From an uncultured Cloacibacillus sp. (GTDB lineage Bacteria > Synergistota > Synergistia > Synergistales > Synergistaceae), in contig UQVV01000036.1 in assembly GCA_900544635.1 (NCBI GenBank), positions 1 through 11,795 of the forward strand: a stretch of 11,795 nt of DNA, in the 5' to 3' direction. Under the pieces are notes generated by a model. It was not told the origin of the DNA, made no database searches, and worked only from the letters and a program-made list of their open reading frames with translations. Below, one piece after another: positions 1 through 7,172 of this stretch. A program made the position numbers and the translations under genes. Positions within the stretch are counted from its first letter, which is position 1; each line of letters begins with the position of its first letter.

Positions 1-965
1 AGAGCCTCTTTCTTCAGTCTTTCGAGAACGTCGTCGAACGCGCCCGCGGCCTTCGCGCCAGCCGCGCACGGATGCCCGCCGCCGCCGAAAGCCGCGGCGA
101 CCGCGCGCGCGCTGTATGGCGGCCTCGCGCGGACGCTGAGCTTGCAGTAGCCGTCGTACTCCGTGAGGAAGAGCGCGAGCTTCACGCCCTTTATGCGAAG
201 CAGCATATTCACAAGGCCGTCGAGCTCCGCGCTTCCCGCGCCAGACTCCTCGAGCTCCTTGCGGCGCAGCCAGAAAATCGCGCGCTCTCCGCCGCCAAAG
301 GCCTCCGTGCGCGAGAGCGCGAGCCCCCACAGACGCAGCGACGCAGCGCTCATGTTCTGGCTCACGCGGTCGTCTATCTCGTCGGGCTTAGCGCCAGCTT
401 CGAGCAGAATTCCGGCGCAGCGGTGGCTCTCCGCGGTCGTCGAGCTGAAGCGGAAGCTGCCGTTGTCGGTAGAGAGCGCCGTGTAGAGCGCCGCGGCCTC
501 GTCCGCGGTTATGCCCACGCCGTAGGCCTCCATGAGGCGCACGACGATTTCCGCCGTCGCCGAAGCTCCCGGATCGACGAGGTTCGTCTTGCAGAAAAGC
601 CTGTTGTCGCCGTGGTGGTCTATGCAGAGCGAATCCTCGCAGGCAGAGAGCAGCTCGCCGAAATTATCGACAGAACGCTCCGCCGTGCTCATATCCACCG
701 CAATCAGCAGAGCGCCCTCGGCCAGCGAACGCGGCGCGGAGTGCGAACAGATCAGTTCGTCGGAATAGGGGAAAAACGAAAAGACGGGCGGCAGCGGGTC
801 CTTCGAGACAATCGCGGCGCGTTTGCCGCAGCGCTTCGCGAGCGAGTAGAGCGCGAATGCGCTGCCCAGAGTGTCGCCGTCGGGGTGCTCGTGGCAGACG
901 AGCGTCCACGCGCCGTGATTTTTCAGCTTTGCGAACGCTTCGAGGAAGGTCTCGCCGCTCAGCAT
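1..965 (-). CDS. nrnA: DHH-family bifunctional oligoribonuclease / pAp phosphatase, NrnA type (3' end cut by window edge)
   Basis: Manganese-dependent phosphoesterase that, in characterised NrnA proteins, degrades 2-5 nt nanoRNAs and dephosphorylates pAp in the cytoplasm. The frame is open from ATG at 965 to the left edge, giving 321 residues, so at most a short tail is missing compared with the usual length of about 310-330. Motifs seen: HEHPDGDTLGS at residues 25-35 (DHH motif I), an aspartate in VDMS at 91, the name-giving DHH at 116-118, an aspartate in the STDNGSF stretch, and the C-terminal DHHA1 substrate loop GGGGHPCAAG around residues 294-303. All metal-binding positions appear intact. 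It starts 5 bases after the rbfA stop, so it is very probably translated from the same mRNA. In many Firmicutes-like genomes nrnA sits between rbfA and truB; truB would be expected just outside the window. Family assignment is secure; the exact substrate is inferred. Confidence 0.93.
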   Translation of the reverse strand, partial: MLSGETFLEAFAKLKNHGAWTLVCHEHPDGDTLGSAFALYSLAKRCGKRAAIVSKDPLPPVFSFFPYSDELICSHSAPRSLAEGALLIAVDMSTAERSVDNFGELLSACEDSLCIDHHGDNRLFCKTNLVDPGASATAEIVVRLMEAYGVGITADEAAALYTALSTDNGSFRFSSTTAESHRCAGILLEAGAKPDEIDDRVSQNMSAASLRLWGLALSRTEAFGGGERAIFWLRRKELEESGAGSAELDGLVNMLLRIKGVKLALFLTEYDGYCKLSVRARPPYSARAVAAAFGGGGHPCAAGAKAAGAFDDVLERLKKEA

Positions 966-970
966 ATTTC

Positions 971-1336
971 CTACCGCTCCGCCTTCATTTTCGCGTCGCG
1001 CTCGGCCACCATGTCGAGCAGCTCGTCCATCCTGCGCGCCTTGACCTCCGACTCGTCGAAGCAGAAATGCAGCTCCGGAATCGTGCGCAGGCGCATCTCC
1101 TTGCCGAGCATCGCGCGAAGCACGGGGGCAGCGGCGTCGAGCGCCGTCTGAACCTTCTCGCGGTCCTCCTGGTTTATAAGCGTGTAGAAGACTTTCGCGT
1201 GGCCGAGGTCGCGCGACACCGAGACCATCGTCAGTATCGCCTCGCCCGCGTCGGAGTTCTTTATCCTCGTCTGAAGCATTCCGGAAATTAGGCGCAGAAA
1301 TTCCTTATTGAGCCTGTCTATCCGATATGTCACCAT
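971..1336 (-). CDS. rbfA: 30S ribosome-binding factor RbfA
   Basis: Small KH-fold protein (121 aa, normal for the family) that binds the pre-30S subunit near helix 1 of 16S rRNA and helps late maturation, notably under cold conditions. The N-terminus (YRIDRLNKEFLRLISGML) and the central strand-helix region (VSVSRDLGHAKVFYTL) are typical of RbfA, as is the RTIPELHFCFDES segment. The ATG at 1336 is preceded by a strong GGAGGTG site (1344-1350) at 7-base spacing. That site and the first 32 bases of the gene lie inside the end of ylxP, in another frame, so the two are likely translationally coupled. The nrnA start follows 5 bases after the stop. Confidence 0.96.
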   Translation of the reverse strand: MVTYRIDRLNKEFLRLISGMLQTRIKNSDAGEAILTMVSVSRDLGHAKVFYTLINQEDREKVQTALDAAAPVLRAMLGKEMRLRTIPELHFCFDESEVKARRMDELLDMVAERDAKMKAER

Positions 1337-1634
1337 AGTTGAACACCTCCAGAGAAAAGCCGGTTATTTCAAATTCTCCGTCCTCTTCCCTCTGATATAG
1401 AAATTTTTCGAGATTGCGCATCCGCTCGTCGAGCTCGCGCGGCGACGACCCCGCTGCGGCGAAGCCGAGCTCCGCGGCGTCGTGCGAGCCGTCGGGGCCG
1501 AGGTCTGCCGCCGATATGGAAAAGCGCCCGCGCACGCCGTCCGTGATGGAACGGACGACGTGCCGCCTGTCCTTGAGGCTCGCCGCGAACGGGAGGCGCA
1601 TCTCAAGCCGCGCGGCGGCTATCCAGAGCTGCAT
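1305..1634 (-). CDS. ylxP: YlxP / DUF503 family protein
   Basis: Small conserved protein of 109 aa from the DUF503 family, usually encoded between infB and rbfA, as here. In the family it is linked to ribosome assembly or translation, but the biochemical role is not firmly established. The diagnostic N-terminal pattern is visible: a first beta strand (LWIAAARLEMRLP) followed by a SLKDRRHVVRSITD segment matching the family's SLKxKRxVVxSLxxR. The ATG at 1634 lies 9 bases after the infB stop and lacks an obvious Shine-Dalgarno sequence, which suggests coupling to IF-2 translation. The last ten or so residues (after EVFNY) go beyond the usual family end and overlap the start of rbfA by 32 bases, so this tail may be non-conserved. 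Confidence 0.9.
   Translation of the reverse strand: MQLWIAAARLEMRLPFAASLKDRRHVVRSITDGVRGRFSISAADLGPDGSHDAAELGFAAAGSSPRELDERMRNLEKFLYQREEDGEFEITGFSLEVFNYGDISDRQAQ
1344..1350 (-). promoter_or_regulatory. Ribosome binding site of rbfA, inside ylxP
   Basis: GGAGGTG on the minus strand, 7 bases before the ATG at 1336. It is one of the best Shine-Dalgarno sites in the operon, fixes the rbfA start, and lies within the ylxP coding sequence. Confidence 0.85.
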
Positions 1635-1643
1635 CGCGCGCCG

Positions 1644-3737
1644 TTAGTCCAGGGACTTTTTCTCTTTCAGTATCTCGTAGGCCTCGATGACGTCGCCCAC
1701 GCGGAAGTCCTGGAACTTCTCGAAGCTGAGGCCGCATTCGTTTCCGGCCTTTATCTCGCGCACGTCGTCCTTGAAGTGCTTGAGGCTCGAGAGCTCGCCG
1801 CTCCAGAAGACGACGCCGTCGCGTATTAGGCGCACCTTCGCGCTTCTGCGGATGAGCCCCTCCGTCACGCGGCAGCCCGCGATGTTGCCGACCTTCGGGA
1901 CGCGGAAGATTTCGCGTATCTCCGCCTGGCCGAGCGTGTGTTCGCGCAGCTCGGGCGCGAGCATACCCTCCATGGCCGCCTTCACGTCGTCAAGCATGTC
2001 GTATATGACCTGGTAGAGGCGTATCTGGACGCCTTCGTTTTCGGCTATCTTCTTTGCGTTGCTGTCGGGGCGGACGTTGAAGCCGACGATGATCGCGTTC
2101 GAGGCCGAGGCGAGCATTACGTCGGATTCCGAAATGCGTCCGACGCCTTCGTGGACTATGTTGATAGAGACGGCGTCGGTGCTCATCTTCATGAGCGAAG
2201 AATGGAAGGCCTCGAGCGAGCCCTGCACGTCGGTCTTGAGGACTATGCGGAGCTGCGGAACCTCTTCGGTCTGCATCTTCTCGTAGAGCTCTTCGAGCGT
2301 CAGGCGCTTCGCCTTGCTCTGGTCGGTCTCGCGGCGCTCGAATTCGCTCTGCGACATAAGCTCGCGCGCCTCGCGCTCAGACGAAAGCGTCGTGAACTTC
2401 TCGCCGGGCTGCGGGACGCTCTCAAGGCCGAGGACCTCGACCGGCATGCTCGGGCCCGCTTCGTTGACGTTGCGTCCCTTGTCGTCTATCATCGCGCGGA
2501 TTTTGCCCCACGCGGAGCCGGTGTGTATGATGTCGCCGCGGCGCAGCGTTCCGTCCTGAACGATGACGGTGGCGACGGGGCCCTTGCCCTTGTCGAGGTT
2601 CGCCTCGATGACGGTGCCGGTGGGCGCGGCCTTCGGGTCAGCCTTGAGCTCCTGCATTTCGGCGACGAGCAGAAGCATTTCGAGCAGGTCGTCCACATGG
2701 AGCCCCTTCTTCGCGGCTACGTCGACCATAATCGTGTCGCCGCCCCATTCCTCGGGGATGAGGCCGTAGTCGGAGAGCTGCTGGCGCACGCGCTCGGGCT
2801 TCGCCTCGGGCTTGTCTATCTTGTTGACCGCGACGACTATCGGCACGCCCGCGGCCTTCGCATGGTTGAGCGCCTCGACGGTCTGCGGTTTGATGCCGTC
2901 ATCCGCGGCGACGACGAGTACGGCGATGTCCGTGACCTGAGCGCCGCGCGCGCGCATCGAGGTGAAGGCCTCGTGGCCCGGCGTGTCGAGGAAGACGAGC
3001 GTGTTGCCGTTGTATTCGACGCGCGAGGCTCCTATGTGCTGCGTGATGCCGCCGGCCTCTTTTTCGGTGACGTGCGTCTTTCTGATGTTGTCGAGGAGCG
3101 TCGTCTTGCCGTGGTCGACGTGGCCCATGACGGTGATGATCGGCGGGCGCGGCTGAAGCTCTCCGTCGCCGCCCTGCTTGCCCTTTTTCTTTTTATCCTT
3201 GGCTTTGAGTTTTTTGTGGGATACCGGCTTCGGAGCCTCCGCGCGCTGCTGCGGCGCGGGCTCTTCCGCGGGCTTCGCTTCGGCCGTCTCCGCCGCGGCT
3301 TCGGCGGGCGCCGGTTCTTCCTTCGCCGGAGCGGGGGCCGGAGTCTCCGAGGCGAAGACGAAATTCTTTTTGAAGGTCTTGCCGAGTATCTGGAGAATCT
3401 TTTCGTCGGCGCGCGTCGTCGCGGGGAGCATGAGCCCCTCCATCATCAGCGCCTTGACCGCGCTTCCGGCCTTTTCGCCCGCGAGCGCCGCTACGTCGGA
3501 GACGGAAGCGCCCTCCTTCACCGCGACGGTCGGGTAGGTGGATATAGCCTCTATCTCCTGGCGCGAGGCCTCTTCCTGCGCCTTGTTCAGCGACTCCTCC
3601 ACCATCGGGACGAGTTCTTCGTCTATCGAGCTCATATGCGATTTAATGCTGATGCCGAGGCCCGTTAGCAGCTCGACCATTTCGGTGTTGCTCTTTCCGA
3701 GCTTTTTAGCCAGATCATAAACTCTGATTTTACTCAT
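1644..3737 (-). CDS. infB: Translation initiation factor IF-2
   Basis: GTPase that brings fMet-tRNA to the 30S subunit and promotes subunit joining. The protein is 697 aa. In order: an N-terminal IF2_N helical domain (residues 1-50, [14 protein letters not shown]); a second IF2_N-like region around 95-130; a low-complexity Ala/Glu/Pro/Lys linker at about 129-198; the G domain with GHVDHGKT (205-212, G1), GGITQHIGA (switch I), DTPGH (251-255, G3) and NKID (305-308, G4); then domains II, III and IV. Three in-frame ATGs lie close together (3755, 3743, 3737). I chose 3737 because an AGGAG at 3746-3750 is 8 bases upstream and the protein then begins MSKIRVYDL as in relatives. The start overlaps the ylxQ stop by 8 bases. 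Confidence 0.98.
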   Translation of the reverse strand: MSKIRVYDLAKKLGKSNTEMVELLTGLGISIKSHMSSIDEELVPMVEESLNKAQEEASRQEIEAISTYPTVAVKEGASVSDVAALAGEKAGSAVKALMMEGLMLPATTRADEKILQILGKTFKKNFVFASETPAPAPAKEEPAPAEAAAETAEAKPAEEPAPQQRAEAPKPVSHKKLKAKDKKKKGKQGGDGELQPRPPIITVMGHVDHGKTTLLDNIRKTHVTEKEAGGITQHIGASRVEYNGNTLVFLDTPGHEAFTSMRARGAQVTDIAVLVVAADDGIKPQTVEALNHAKAAGVPIVVAVNKIDKPEAKPERVRQQLSDYGLIPEEWGGDTIMVDVAAKKGLHVDDLLEMLLLVAEMQELKADPKAAPTGTVIEANLDKGKGPVATVIVQDGTLRRGDIIHTGSAWGKIRAMIDDKGRNVNEAGPSMPVEVLGLESVPQPGEKFTTLSSEREARELMSQSEFERRETDQSKAKRLTLEELYEKMQTEEVPQLRIVLKTDVQGSLEAFHSSLMKMSTDAVSINIVHEGVGRISESDVMLASASNAIIVGFNVRPDSNAKKIAENEGVQIRLYQVIYDMLDDVKAAMEGMLAPELREHTLGQAEIREIFRVPKVGNIAGCRVTEGLIRRSAKVRLIRDGVVFWSGELSSLKHFKDDVREIKAGNECGLSFEKFQDFRVGDVIEAYEILKEKKSLD

Positions 3738-4071
3738 TCGCATCACTCCTGTCACAAGTCAGTGTGTAAATTTTTTTAACAAAGCCGCTTTTCATTGGGA
3801 GCGCGGCGGTCTGCGCCGCGGTTATCCCAAGGCTCGCGCCGAGCTCGCCGCGGCCAGTGCCTTCCAGTAAAAATATCTCCGCCGTCCCGCGCTGCGCAGC
3901 CGCCTCGATATGGCGCGAGACGTTCGCGGAGCAGTCGTCCGTCACAAACACGGCGAACTTTTCCGCGCCCTTCAGCGCCGGCAGGACTTTATCCTGCCCG
4001 ACGAGAAGCTCCCCCGCGCGGCGCGCCATGCCGAGCATATCCAGAACCTTGCGCTCGCGGCAGACTCTCAC
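3730..4071 (-). CDS. ylxQ: YlxQ-type ribosomal L7Ae-family RNA-binding protein
   Basis: Small L7Ae/L30e-fold protein of 113 aa, expected to bind kink-turn-like RNA; relatives in the nusA-infB operon are called YlxQ. The N-terminal segment (DMLGMARRAGELLVGQDKV) matches the L7Ae pattern of a first helix followed by a glycine-lysine turn, and the following strand (KFAVFVTDDCSANVSRHI) fits the family. The frame is open further upstream to 4317, but that part overlaps ylxR and has no homology I recognise. I chose GTG at 4071, which overlaps the ylxR stop (GTGA) and gives the usual length. The stop at 3730 overlaps the infB start by 8 bases. The exact start remains uncertain; the first in-frame ATG after it, at codon 11, would remove the first ten residues. 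Confidence 0.88.
   Translation of the reverse strand: MRVCRERKVLDMLGMARRAGELLVGQDKVLPALKGAEKFAVFVTDDCSANVSRHIEAAAQRGTAEIFLLEGTGRGELGASLGITAAQTAALPMKSGFVKKIYTLTCDRSDANE
3746..3750 (-). promoter_or_regulatory. Ribosome binding site that decides the infB start
   Basis: AGGAG on the minus strand, 8 bases from the ATG at 3737 but only 2 bases from the in-frame ATG at 3743 and inside the frame of the one at 3755. This favours the innermost start. It lies in the last codons of ylxQ. Confidence 0.75.
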
Positions 4072-4364
4072 GCTTCGTTCCCCATTTTCTCGCAGAGCGC
4101 GGCGAGTTCCTCGTAGACCGATTCGGGAACTTCCGTCTTGAGCGCGCGCGAAAGCGATTTTTTCTTCTTCGCCGCGGCGACGCAGGCGGGGTCCGCGCAG
4201 AGGTACGCGCCGCGCCCGTTCGCCTTGCCGGTCGGGTCGTAGCGCACCTCGCCCTCCGGCGAGCGCACGACGCGCAGAAGCGTCCGCTTCGGCGACTCCT
4301 CGCCGCAGCCTACGCATGTGCGCGGGCGCTGTTTCTTCACGGGCTGCTTCGCGGCCTTAGCCAT
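4068..4364 (-). CDS. ylxR: YlxR (DUF448) RNA-binding protein
   Basis: Protein of 98 aa with the DUF448 signature: CVGCG at 17-21, a KRTLLRVVR strand, DPTGKANGRGAYLC at about 43-56 and a further cysteine at 61. The paired cysteines (17, 20, 56, 61) are commonly conserved and could bind metal. The family is always near nusA and infB; in Streptococcus the structure suggests RNA binding, and later work on YlxR proteins points to a nucleoid- or transcription-related or RNase P-linked role. A very basic N-terminus (KAAKQPVKKQRPR) fits nucleic acid binding. The ATG at 4364 follows the nusA stop by 6 bases, and the stop overlaps the ylxQ GTG start. Confidence 0.94.
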   Translation of the reverse strand: MAKAAKQPVKKQRPRTCVGCGEESPKRTLLRVVRSPEGEVRYDPTGKANGRGAYLCADPACVAAAKKKKSLSRALKTEVPESVYEELAALCEKMGNEA

Positions 4365-4370
4365 CGGCCC

Positions 4371-5480
4371 TTACTTGCCCTCCTCCGACATCATCTCGGA
4401 GAAATCCATGAAGAGGTCCTTCATCGTCGGCAGCTTTTCCTCGTCCTTCACCTTGATGTCTATCTTCCATCCGGTGAGGCGCGCCGCGAGGCGGACGTTC
4501 TGCCCGGCCTTGCCTATCGCGAGCGAAAGCTGGTCTGAATGGACGTAGGCGATTACCGAGCGGTCCTGGTCGAGCAGCGGCTCGATGCGGACTATCTTCG
4601 CGGGCGAGAGCGCGTTCACGATGTATTTGAGCGGGTCGCTGTTGTAGACGATTATGTCTATTCTTTCGCCGTTGAGCTCGCTGCTGATGGATTTGATGCG
4701 TCCGCCCTGCTTTCCTACGCACGCGCCGAGCGGCTCGACGTTCACGTCGAGGCTCGCGACGGCGATCTTCGCGCGCGTTCCGGCTTCGCGGACGATGTTG
4801 CGTATCTCGACGACGCCGTCGCTGATCTCCGGCACTTCAAGCTCGAGCAGGCGGCGCAGGAGTCCGGGGTGCGTGCGCGAAACTATTATGCGCGGGCCGC
4901 GCGTCGTCTGGCGCACGTCGAGAAGATAAAATTTCATGCGGTCGCCGGGGTTGTACTTCTCGCCGACGATGCGCTCTTCCTTCGGCATTATCGCCTCCGT
5001 CTTGTCGTTGAGGCGGACGAGTATCTGGTCGCCCTCGGCCTTGAATATCGAGCCGGTGACGATGTTTCCTATCTTGTCGGAGAACTGCTCGTAGACGACC
5101 TGGCGCTCCGCGTCCTTGAGCTTCTGAATGATGACCTGGCGCGCAGTCTGCGCGGCGATGCGTCCGAAGTCCTCGGGCAGCACCTCGGAGCGTATGACGT
5201 CGCCGACCTCGAGGTCCTTGTAGCCGCGGCGCTCCGCCTCTTCGGGCGTCATCTCCGCATCCGTGTTCACGACCTCGCTTACTATTTCGTAGACCTCGTA
5301 GAGCGATATTTCTCCGCTCTCTATGTCGATGTGGACTTCTATATGCTGGTTGCCGCCCTTGAACTTTTTGTAGGCGGAGACCATCGCGGCCTCAAGGCTC
5401 GAGACTATCGTCTCCTCGGAAAGCCCCTTCTCCTCTTCTATCTGTTTCAGAACTTTTTTGAAATCTTTGCCAAGCTGCAT
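4371..5480 (-). CDS. nusA: Transcription termination/antitermination factor NusA
   Basis: RNA polymerase-binding elongation factor that affects pausing, intrinsic termination and antitermination. At 369 aa it is the short form common outside Proteobacteria: an N-terminal RNAP-binding domain (1-125, with YKKFKGG and PEDFGRIAAQTARQV), an S1 domain (about 136-203), KH1 with GKQG at 256-259 and KH2 with GKAG at 323-326, ending with a short acidic tail. The C-terminal acidic repeats of E. coli NusA are absent, as in Bacillus. Start ATG at 5480; an AAGGGG lies about 14 bases upstream, which is far, and a weaker TGGAAA is nearer. It follows rimP by 32 bases and is followed 6 bases later by ylxR. Confidence 0.98.
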   Translation of the reverse strand: MQLGKDFKKVLKQIEEEKGLSEETIVSSLEAAMVSAYKKFKGGNQHIEVHIDIESGEISLYEVYEIVSEVVNTDAEMTPEEAERRGYKDLEVGDVIRSEVLPEDFGRIAAQTARQVIIQKLKDAERQVVYEQFSDKIGNIVTGSIFKAEGDQILVRLNDKTEAIMPKEERIVGEKYNPGDRMKFYLLDVRQTTRGPRIIVSRTHPGLLRRLLELEVPEISDGVVEIRNIVREAGTRAKIAVASLDVNVEPLGACVGKQGGRIKSISSELNGERIDIIVYNSDPLKYIVNALSPAKIVRIEPLLDQDRSVIAYVHSDQLSLAIGKAGQNVRLAARLTGWKIDIKVKDEEKLPTMKDLFMDFSEMMSEEGK

Positions 5481-5512
5481 TTTTCCAGTCCGACCCCTTT
5501 CTGTGTGATGAA

Positions 5513-6016
5513 TTATTTTTTCTTCTTTGGTATTTTCTTAAACGTTTTCTTCTGCCCGCGCTGCGGTACGTAGACGAGATGCGCGCGCTTTACGTCGCCC
5601 AGCGGAACGGCCGTCTCGCCGCCCGGAGTTCTGACGGCCACCTCGGCGTCTGACGGCGTCCCCGCGATTACGCCGCGGATTTTCTTTCCGCCTTTTTTAA
5701 GAGAAATCTCGACTTCGTTTCCCGCGAAGCGCCTGTAATCTTCTATGACGAAGAGCGGACGCTCCACGCCCGGCGAGCTTATCTCAAGGAAATAGCGGTC
5801 CGGCAGATCCTCCTCCACCGTGTCGAGATATTCTCCGACGTCGCGCGAGACGATCTCGCAGTCCCCCGTGTCGATGCCGCCCGGCATCTCAAGGTAAACG
5901 CGGACTATATTCATGCCGTTTTCCGAAACGGTCTCAAAACCGGCGCACTCGTAGCCTAGAGCTTCGACCCTCGCGCAGACCGCGCGATAAATCTCGTTGT
6001 ATTTCTCCTGGTTCAC
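5513..6016 (-). CDS. rimP: Ribosome maturation factor RimP
   Basis: First gene of the operon. RimP (167 aa) is needed for efficient maturation of the 30S subunit. The signature FLEISSPGVERPL is at residues 76-88, joining the N-terminal alpha/beta domain to the SH3-like C-terminal domain (VEISLKKGGKKIRGVI onwards). The C-terminus is very lysine-rich (KKTFKKIPKKKK). Start is GTG at 6016, set by AGGGAGG at 6024-6030 with 7-base spacing; a nearby ATG at 6020 is in another frame and leads nowhere conserved. A terminator-like hairpin lies only about 8 bases before the ribosome binding site, so expression of the whole operon may be controlled by readthrough. Confidence 0.96.
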   Translation of the reverse strand: MNQEKYNEIYRAVCARVEALGYECAGFETVSENGMNIVRVYLEMPGGIDTGDCEIVSRDVGEYLDTVEEDLPDRYFLEISSPGVERPLFVIEDYRRFAGNEVEISLKKGGKKIRGVIAGTPSDAEVAVRTPGGETAVPLGDVKRAHLVYVPQRGQKKTFKKIPKKKK

Positions 6017-6023
6017 ACATACG

Positions 6024-6030
6024 CCTCCCT
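6024..6030 (-). promoter_or_regulatory. Ribosome binding site deciding the GTG start of rimP
   Basis: AGGGAGG on the minus strand, 7 bases before GTG at 6016. It is also 3 bases before an out-of-frame ATG (6020), which is too close for good initiation. Confidence 0.8.
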
Positions 6031-6062
6031 TAACAAAAGAAGAGTGGGAAAACCCACTCTTC
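6031..6062 (-). terminator. Intrinsic terminator or attenuator in the rimP leader
   Basis: On the minus strand a perfect 10-bp stem (arms 6053-6062 and 6039-6048) closes a TTTT loop and is followed by TTTTGTTA, a moderate U-tract. The ribosome binding site of rimP begins directly after it. It could end the transcript of the esterase gene upstream, act as an attenuator of the rimP operon, or both. There is no room for a promoter between it and rimP. Confidence 0.75.
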
Positions 6063-6090
6063 CAGTCATTAGCCCAGAATTAGTCTCTAA

Positions 6091-6118
6091 AGTGTATCAT
6101 TTTTTCAAAAAAAAGCAA
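6091..6118 (-). promoter_or_regulatory. Likely sigma-70-type promoter of the rimP-nusA-infB operon
   Basis: On the minus strand TTGCTT (6113-6118), a 16-base spacer rich in T and A, then TACACT (6091-6096) preceded directly by TGA, which makes an extended -10 (TGnTAnnnT). The start site would be near 6084, giving a leader of about 68 bases that contains the hairpin at 6039-6062. The match is moderate; it rests on pattern only. Confidence 0.5.
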
Positions 6119-6138
6119 CACATTTCAGAAACTTTTCG

Positions 6139-6690
6139 TCAGCCGAGGAATTTCTTAATCATGTCTCCTATCTCTTCGCTTATCTCCATGCGGTGCGTCG
6201 CGTGGACCGTGTGGACGTTCCTGAAGCTCTTCGGAAGCATCGGAAGCGTCAGCACCTCGTGGTTTATCTCCTCGTCCTCGTCGGAGAGCAGGACCATGAC
6301 GTTGTCATAGCTCGGATGCTCGTAGACGTACTCGGCGACGAGCGAGGCGTACTCCTTGCGTATCCAGACCGGCAGATCGTGTTTCTTGCCGAGCGTGAGG
6401 AACGGGAGAAGGCTCGGATTCAGCATGACCGTCCGCGCGTTCGGGAAAATTACGCTGAGTATGTTCGCGAAGAAACCGCCGAGGCTCGAGCCTACTATGC
6501 AGACAGGCTCCGACGCATCGGCGCGCTGCACCGCGTTTATCTTATCGCGCAGAGTTTTGAGCACGATGCGCGGGTTCGTATTTCTGTAGTCGAAGGTCGG
6601 GGAATATATCTCGCACTGGTAATTCTCTTTCAGCCATTTATATTTGCTGTTTTCTCCGCTGCTTTCAAAACCGTGAATGTTTACTATCAT
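6139..6690 (-). CDS. YqiA/YcfP-type alpha/beta-hydrolase (putative serine esterase)
   Basis: Single-domain alpha/beta-hydrolase of 183 aa, resembling the UPF0227 family (YqiA, YcfP); YqiA has been reported to hydrolyse short acyl and CoA esters. It begins with the family's IHGFESSGENSKYKWL oxyanion region. The nucleophile is probably S69 in GSSLGG (67-72); the acid is probably D137 in LLSDEDE, and the base H166 in ATHRM. No signal peptide is seen, so it is likely cytoplasmic. Start ATG at 6690 has AGGAG (6700-6704) at 9-base spacing. It stands alone between tRNA-Pro and rimP with its own candidate promoter. The 5' part is poorer in GC than neighbouring genes, which might hint at transfer. The natural substrate is unknown. 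Confidence 0.83.
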   Translation of the reverse strand: MIVNIHGFESSGENSKYKWLKENYQCEIYSPTFDYRNTNPRIVLKTLRDKINAVQRADASEPVCIVGSSLGGFFANILSVIFPNARTVMLNPSLLPFLTLGKKHDLPVWIRKEYASLVAEYVYEHPSYDNVMVLLSDEDEEINHEVLTLPMLPKSFRNVHTVHATHRMEISEEIGDMIKKFLG

Positions 6691-6805
6691 TTATCAGCAC
6701 TCCTTCCGGCCAATTATCTTTGGCTCAGGTAATTTATTTTCGAAGCTGCAATTCCACAACCCGCCGGGGCCATAACAGCGGCGCCGGCGAGAACGGAAGA
6801 CGCTC

Positions 6806-6834
6806 ATAAAATATAAACGCCGAAATTTTTTCAA
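6806..6834 (-). promoter_or_regulatory. Candidate promoter of the esterase gene
   Basis: TTGAAA (6829-6834), 17-base spacer, TTTTAT (6806-6811) on the minus strand, in an AT-rich patch. The -35 is good and the -10 weak (4 of 6). The leader to the gene would be about 110 bases and contains a GC-rich stretch (about 6764-6793) able to form a 6-bp stem with a 16-base loop. Apart from this and the tRNA terminator, the 287 bases between the esterase gene and the tRNA hold nothing else I can support. Confidence 0.4.
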
Positions 6835-6941
6835 TATTATAGCATGTGCGGGCCGTCAGGAATATGCGCCGCGACGGGAAAAATCAAATTGGGCAGGGAA
6901 AGGCGCGCCGTCGGATGCGCAAAGAAAAACGGAAAGATACG

Positions 6942-6969
6942 AAAAAAGCCCAGCTTCATGGCCGGGCTT
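6942..6969 (-). terminator. Intrinsic terminator after tRNA-Pro
   Basis: On the minus strand a 9-bp stem (6961-6969 with 6946-6954, one G-T wobble) with a 6-base loop is followed by a run of six T. It starts 9 bases after the CCA end of the tRNA. Confidence 0.88.
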
Positions 6970-6977
6970 GAACTTTC

Positions 6978-7055
6978 TGGTCGGGATGAGAGGATTCGAA
7001 CCTCCGACCACCTGCACCCCATGCAGGTACGCTAGCCAGACTGCGCTACATCCCG
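6978..7055 (-). tRNA. tRNA-Pro (anticodon GGG)
   Basis: A full cloverleaf of 78 bases can be drawn, including the encoded CCA (6978-6980). Acceptor stem CGGGATG pairs with CATCCCG; D stem GCGC/GCGT; anticodon stem CCTGC/GCAGG encloses loop ATGGGGT, giving anticodon GGG, which reads CCC and CCU; T arm GGAGG-TTCGAAT-CCTCT. The C1-G72 first pair is typical of bacterial tRNA-Pro. It is a single tRNA with its own promoter and terminator. Confidence 0.97.
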
Positions 7056-7068
7056 TACAACGGCAGAT

Positions 7069-7097
7069 ATAATACAGCTACATCGGGCTTTGGTCAA
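7069..7097 (-). promoter_or_regulatory. Promoter of tRNA-Pro
   Basis: TTGACC (7092-7097), exactly 17 bases, then TATTAT (7069-7074) on the minus strand. Transcription would begin about 5-7 bases before the mature tRNA 5' end at 7055. Both boxes are 5 of 6 to consensus. Confidence 0.85.
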
Positions 7098-7101
7098 GGG
7101 G

Positions 7102-7137
7102 TAAAATAAAATTCCTCCGCGCCAAGCGGAGGAATTT
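7102..7137 (-). terminator. Intrinsic terminator after HU
   Basis: Perfect 12-bp stem (7126-7137 with 7109-7120) and 5-base loop, followed on the minus strand by TATTTTAC. It separates the HU transcript from the tRNA-Pro promoter, whose -35 starts only a few bases downstream. The AT-rich ends of the stem mean it could also act on the plus strand. Confidence 0.9.
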
Positions 7138-7172
7138 ATTCTAAGCTCTTAACGAAAGAGGAAAAAAGCGGC

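Noticed and set aside
72..1151. Plus-strand open frame of 359 codons at the left edge
   Set aside because: It is antisense to nrnA and the end of rbfA, whose minus-strand frames carry clear DHH and RbfA motifs.
1938..3668. Very long plus-strand open frame (576 codons) opposite infB
   Set aside because: It is antisense to a certain IF-2 gene; the translation is rich in Arg, Leu and Val and resembles no family. In GC-rich genes that avoid TTA, CTA and TCA codons the opposite strand stays open by chance.
4072..4317. N-terminal extension of YlxQ overlapping ylxR
   Set aside because: The frame is open, but the extra 82 residues are in the shadow of ylxR and match nothing; the GTG at 4071 gives the normal family length.
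4539..5573. Plus-strand open frame of 344 codons opposite nusA
   Set aside because: Shadow of nusA; no recognisable domains, and it crosses the rimP/nusA junction.
6844..7035. Plus-strand open frame ending in a RIRTSDHLHPMQVR-like sequence
   Set aside because: This is the well-known false protein made by translating the reverse complement of a tRNA gene, here tRNA-Pro.
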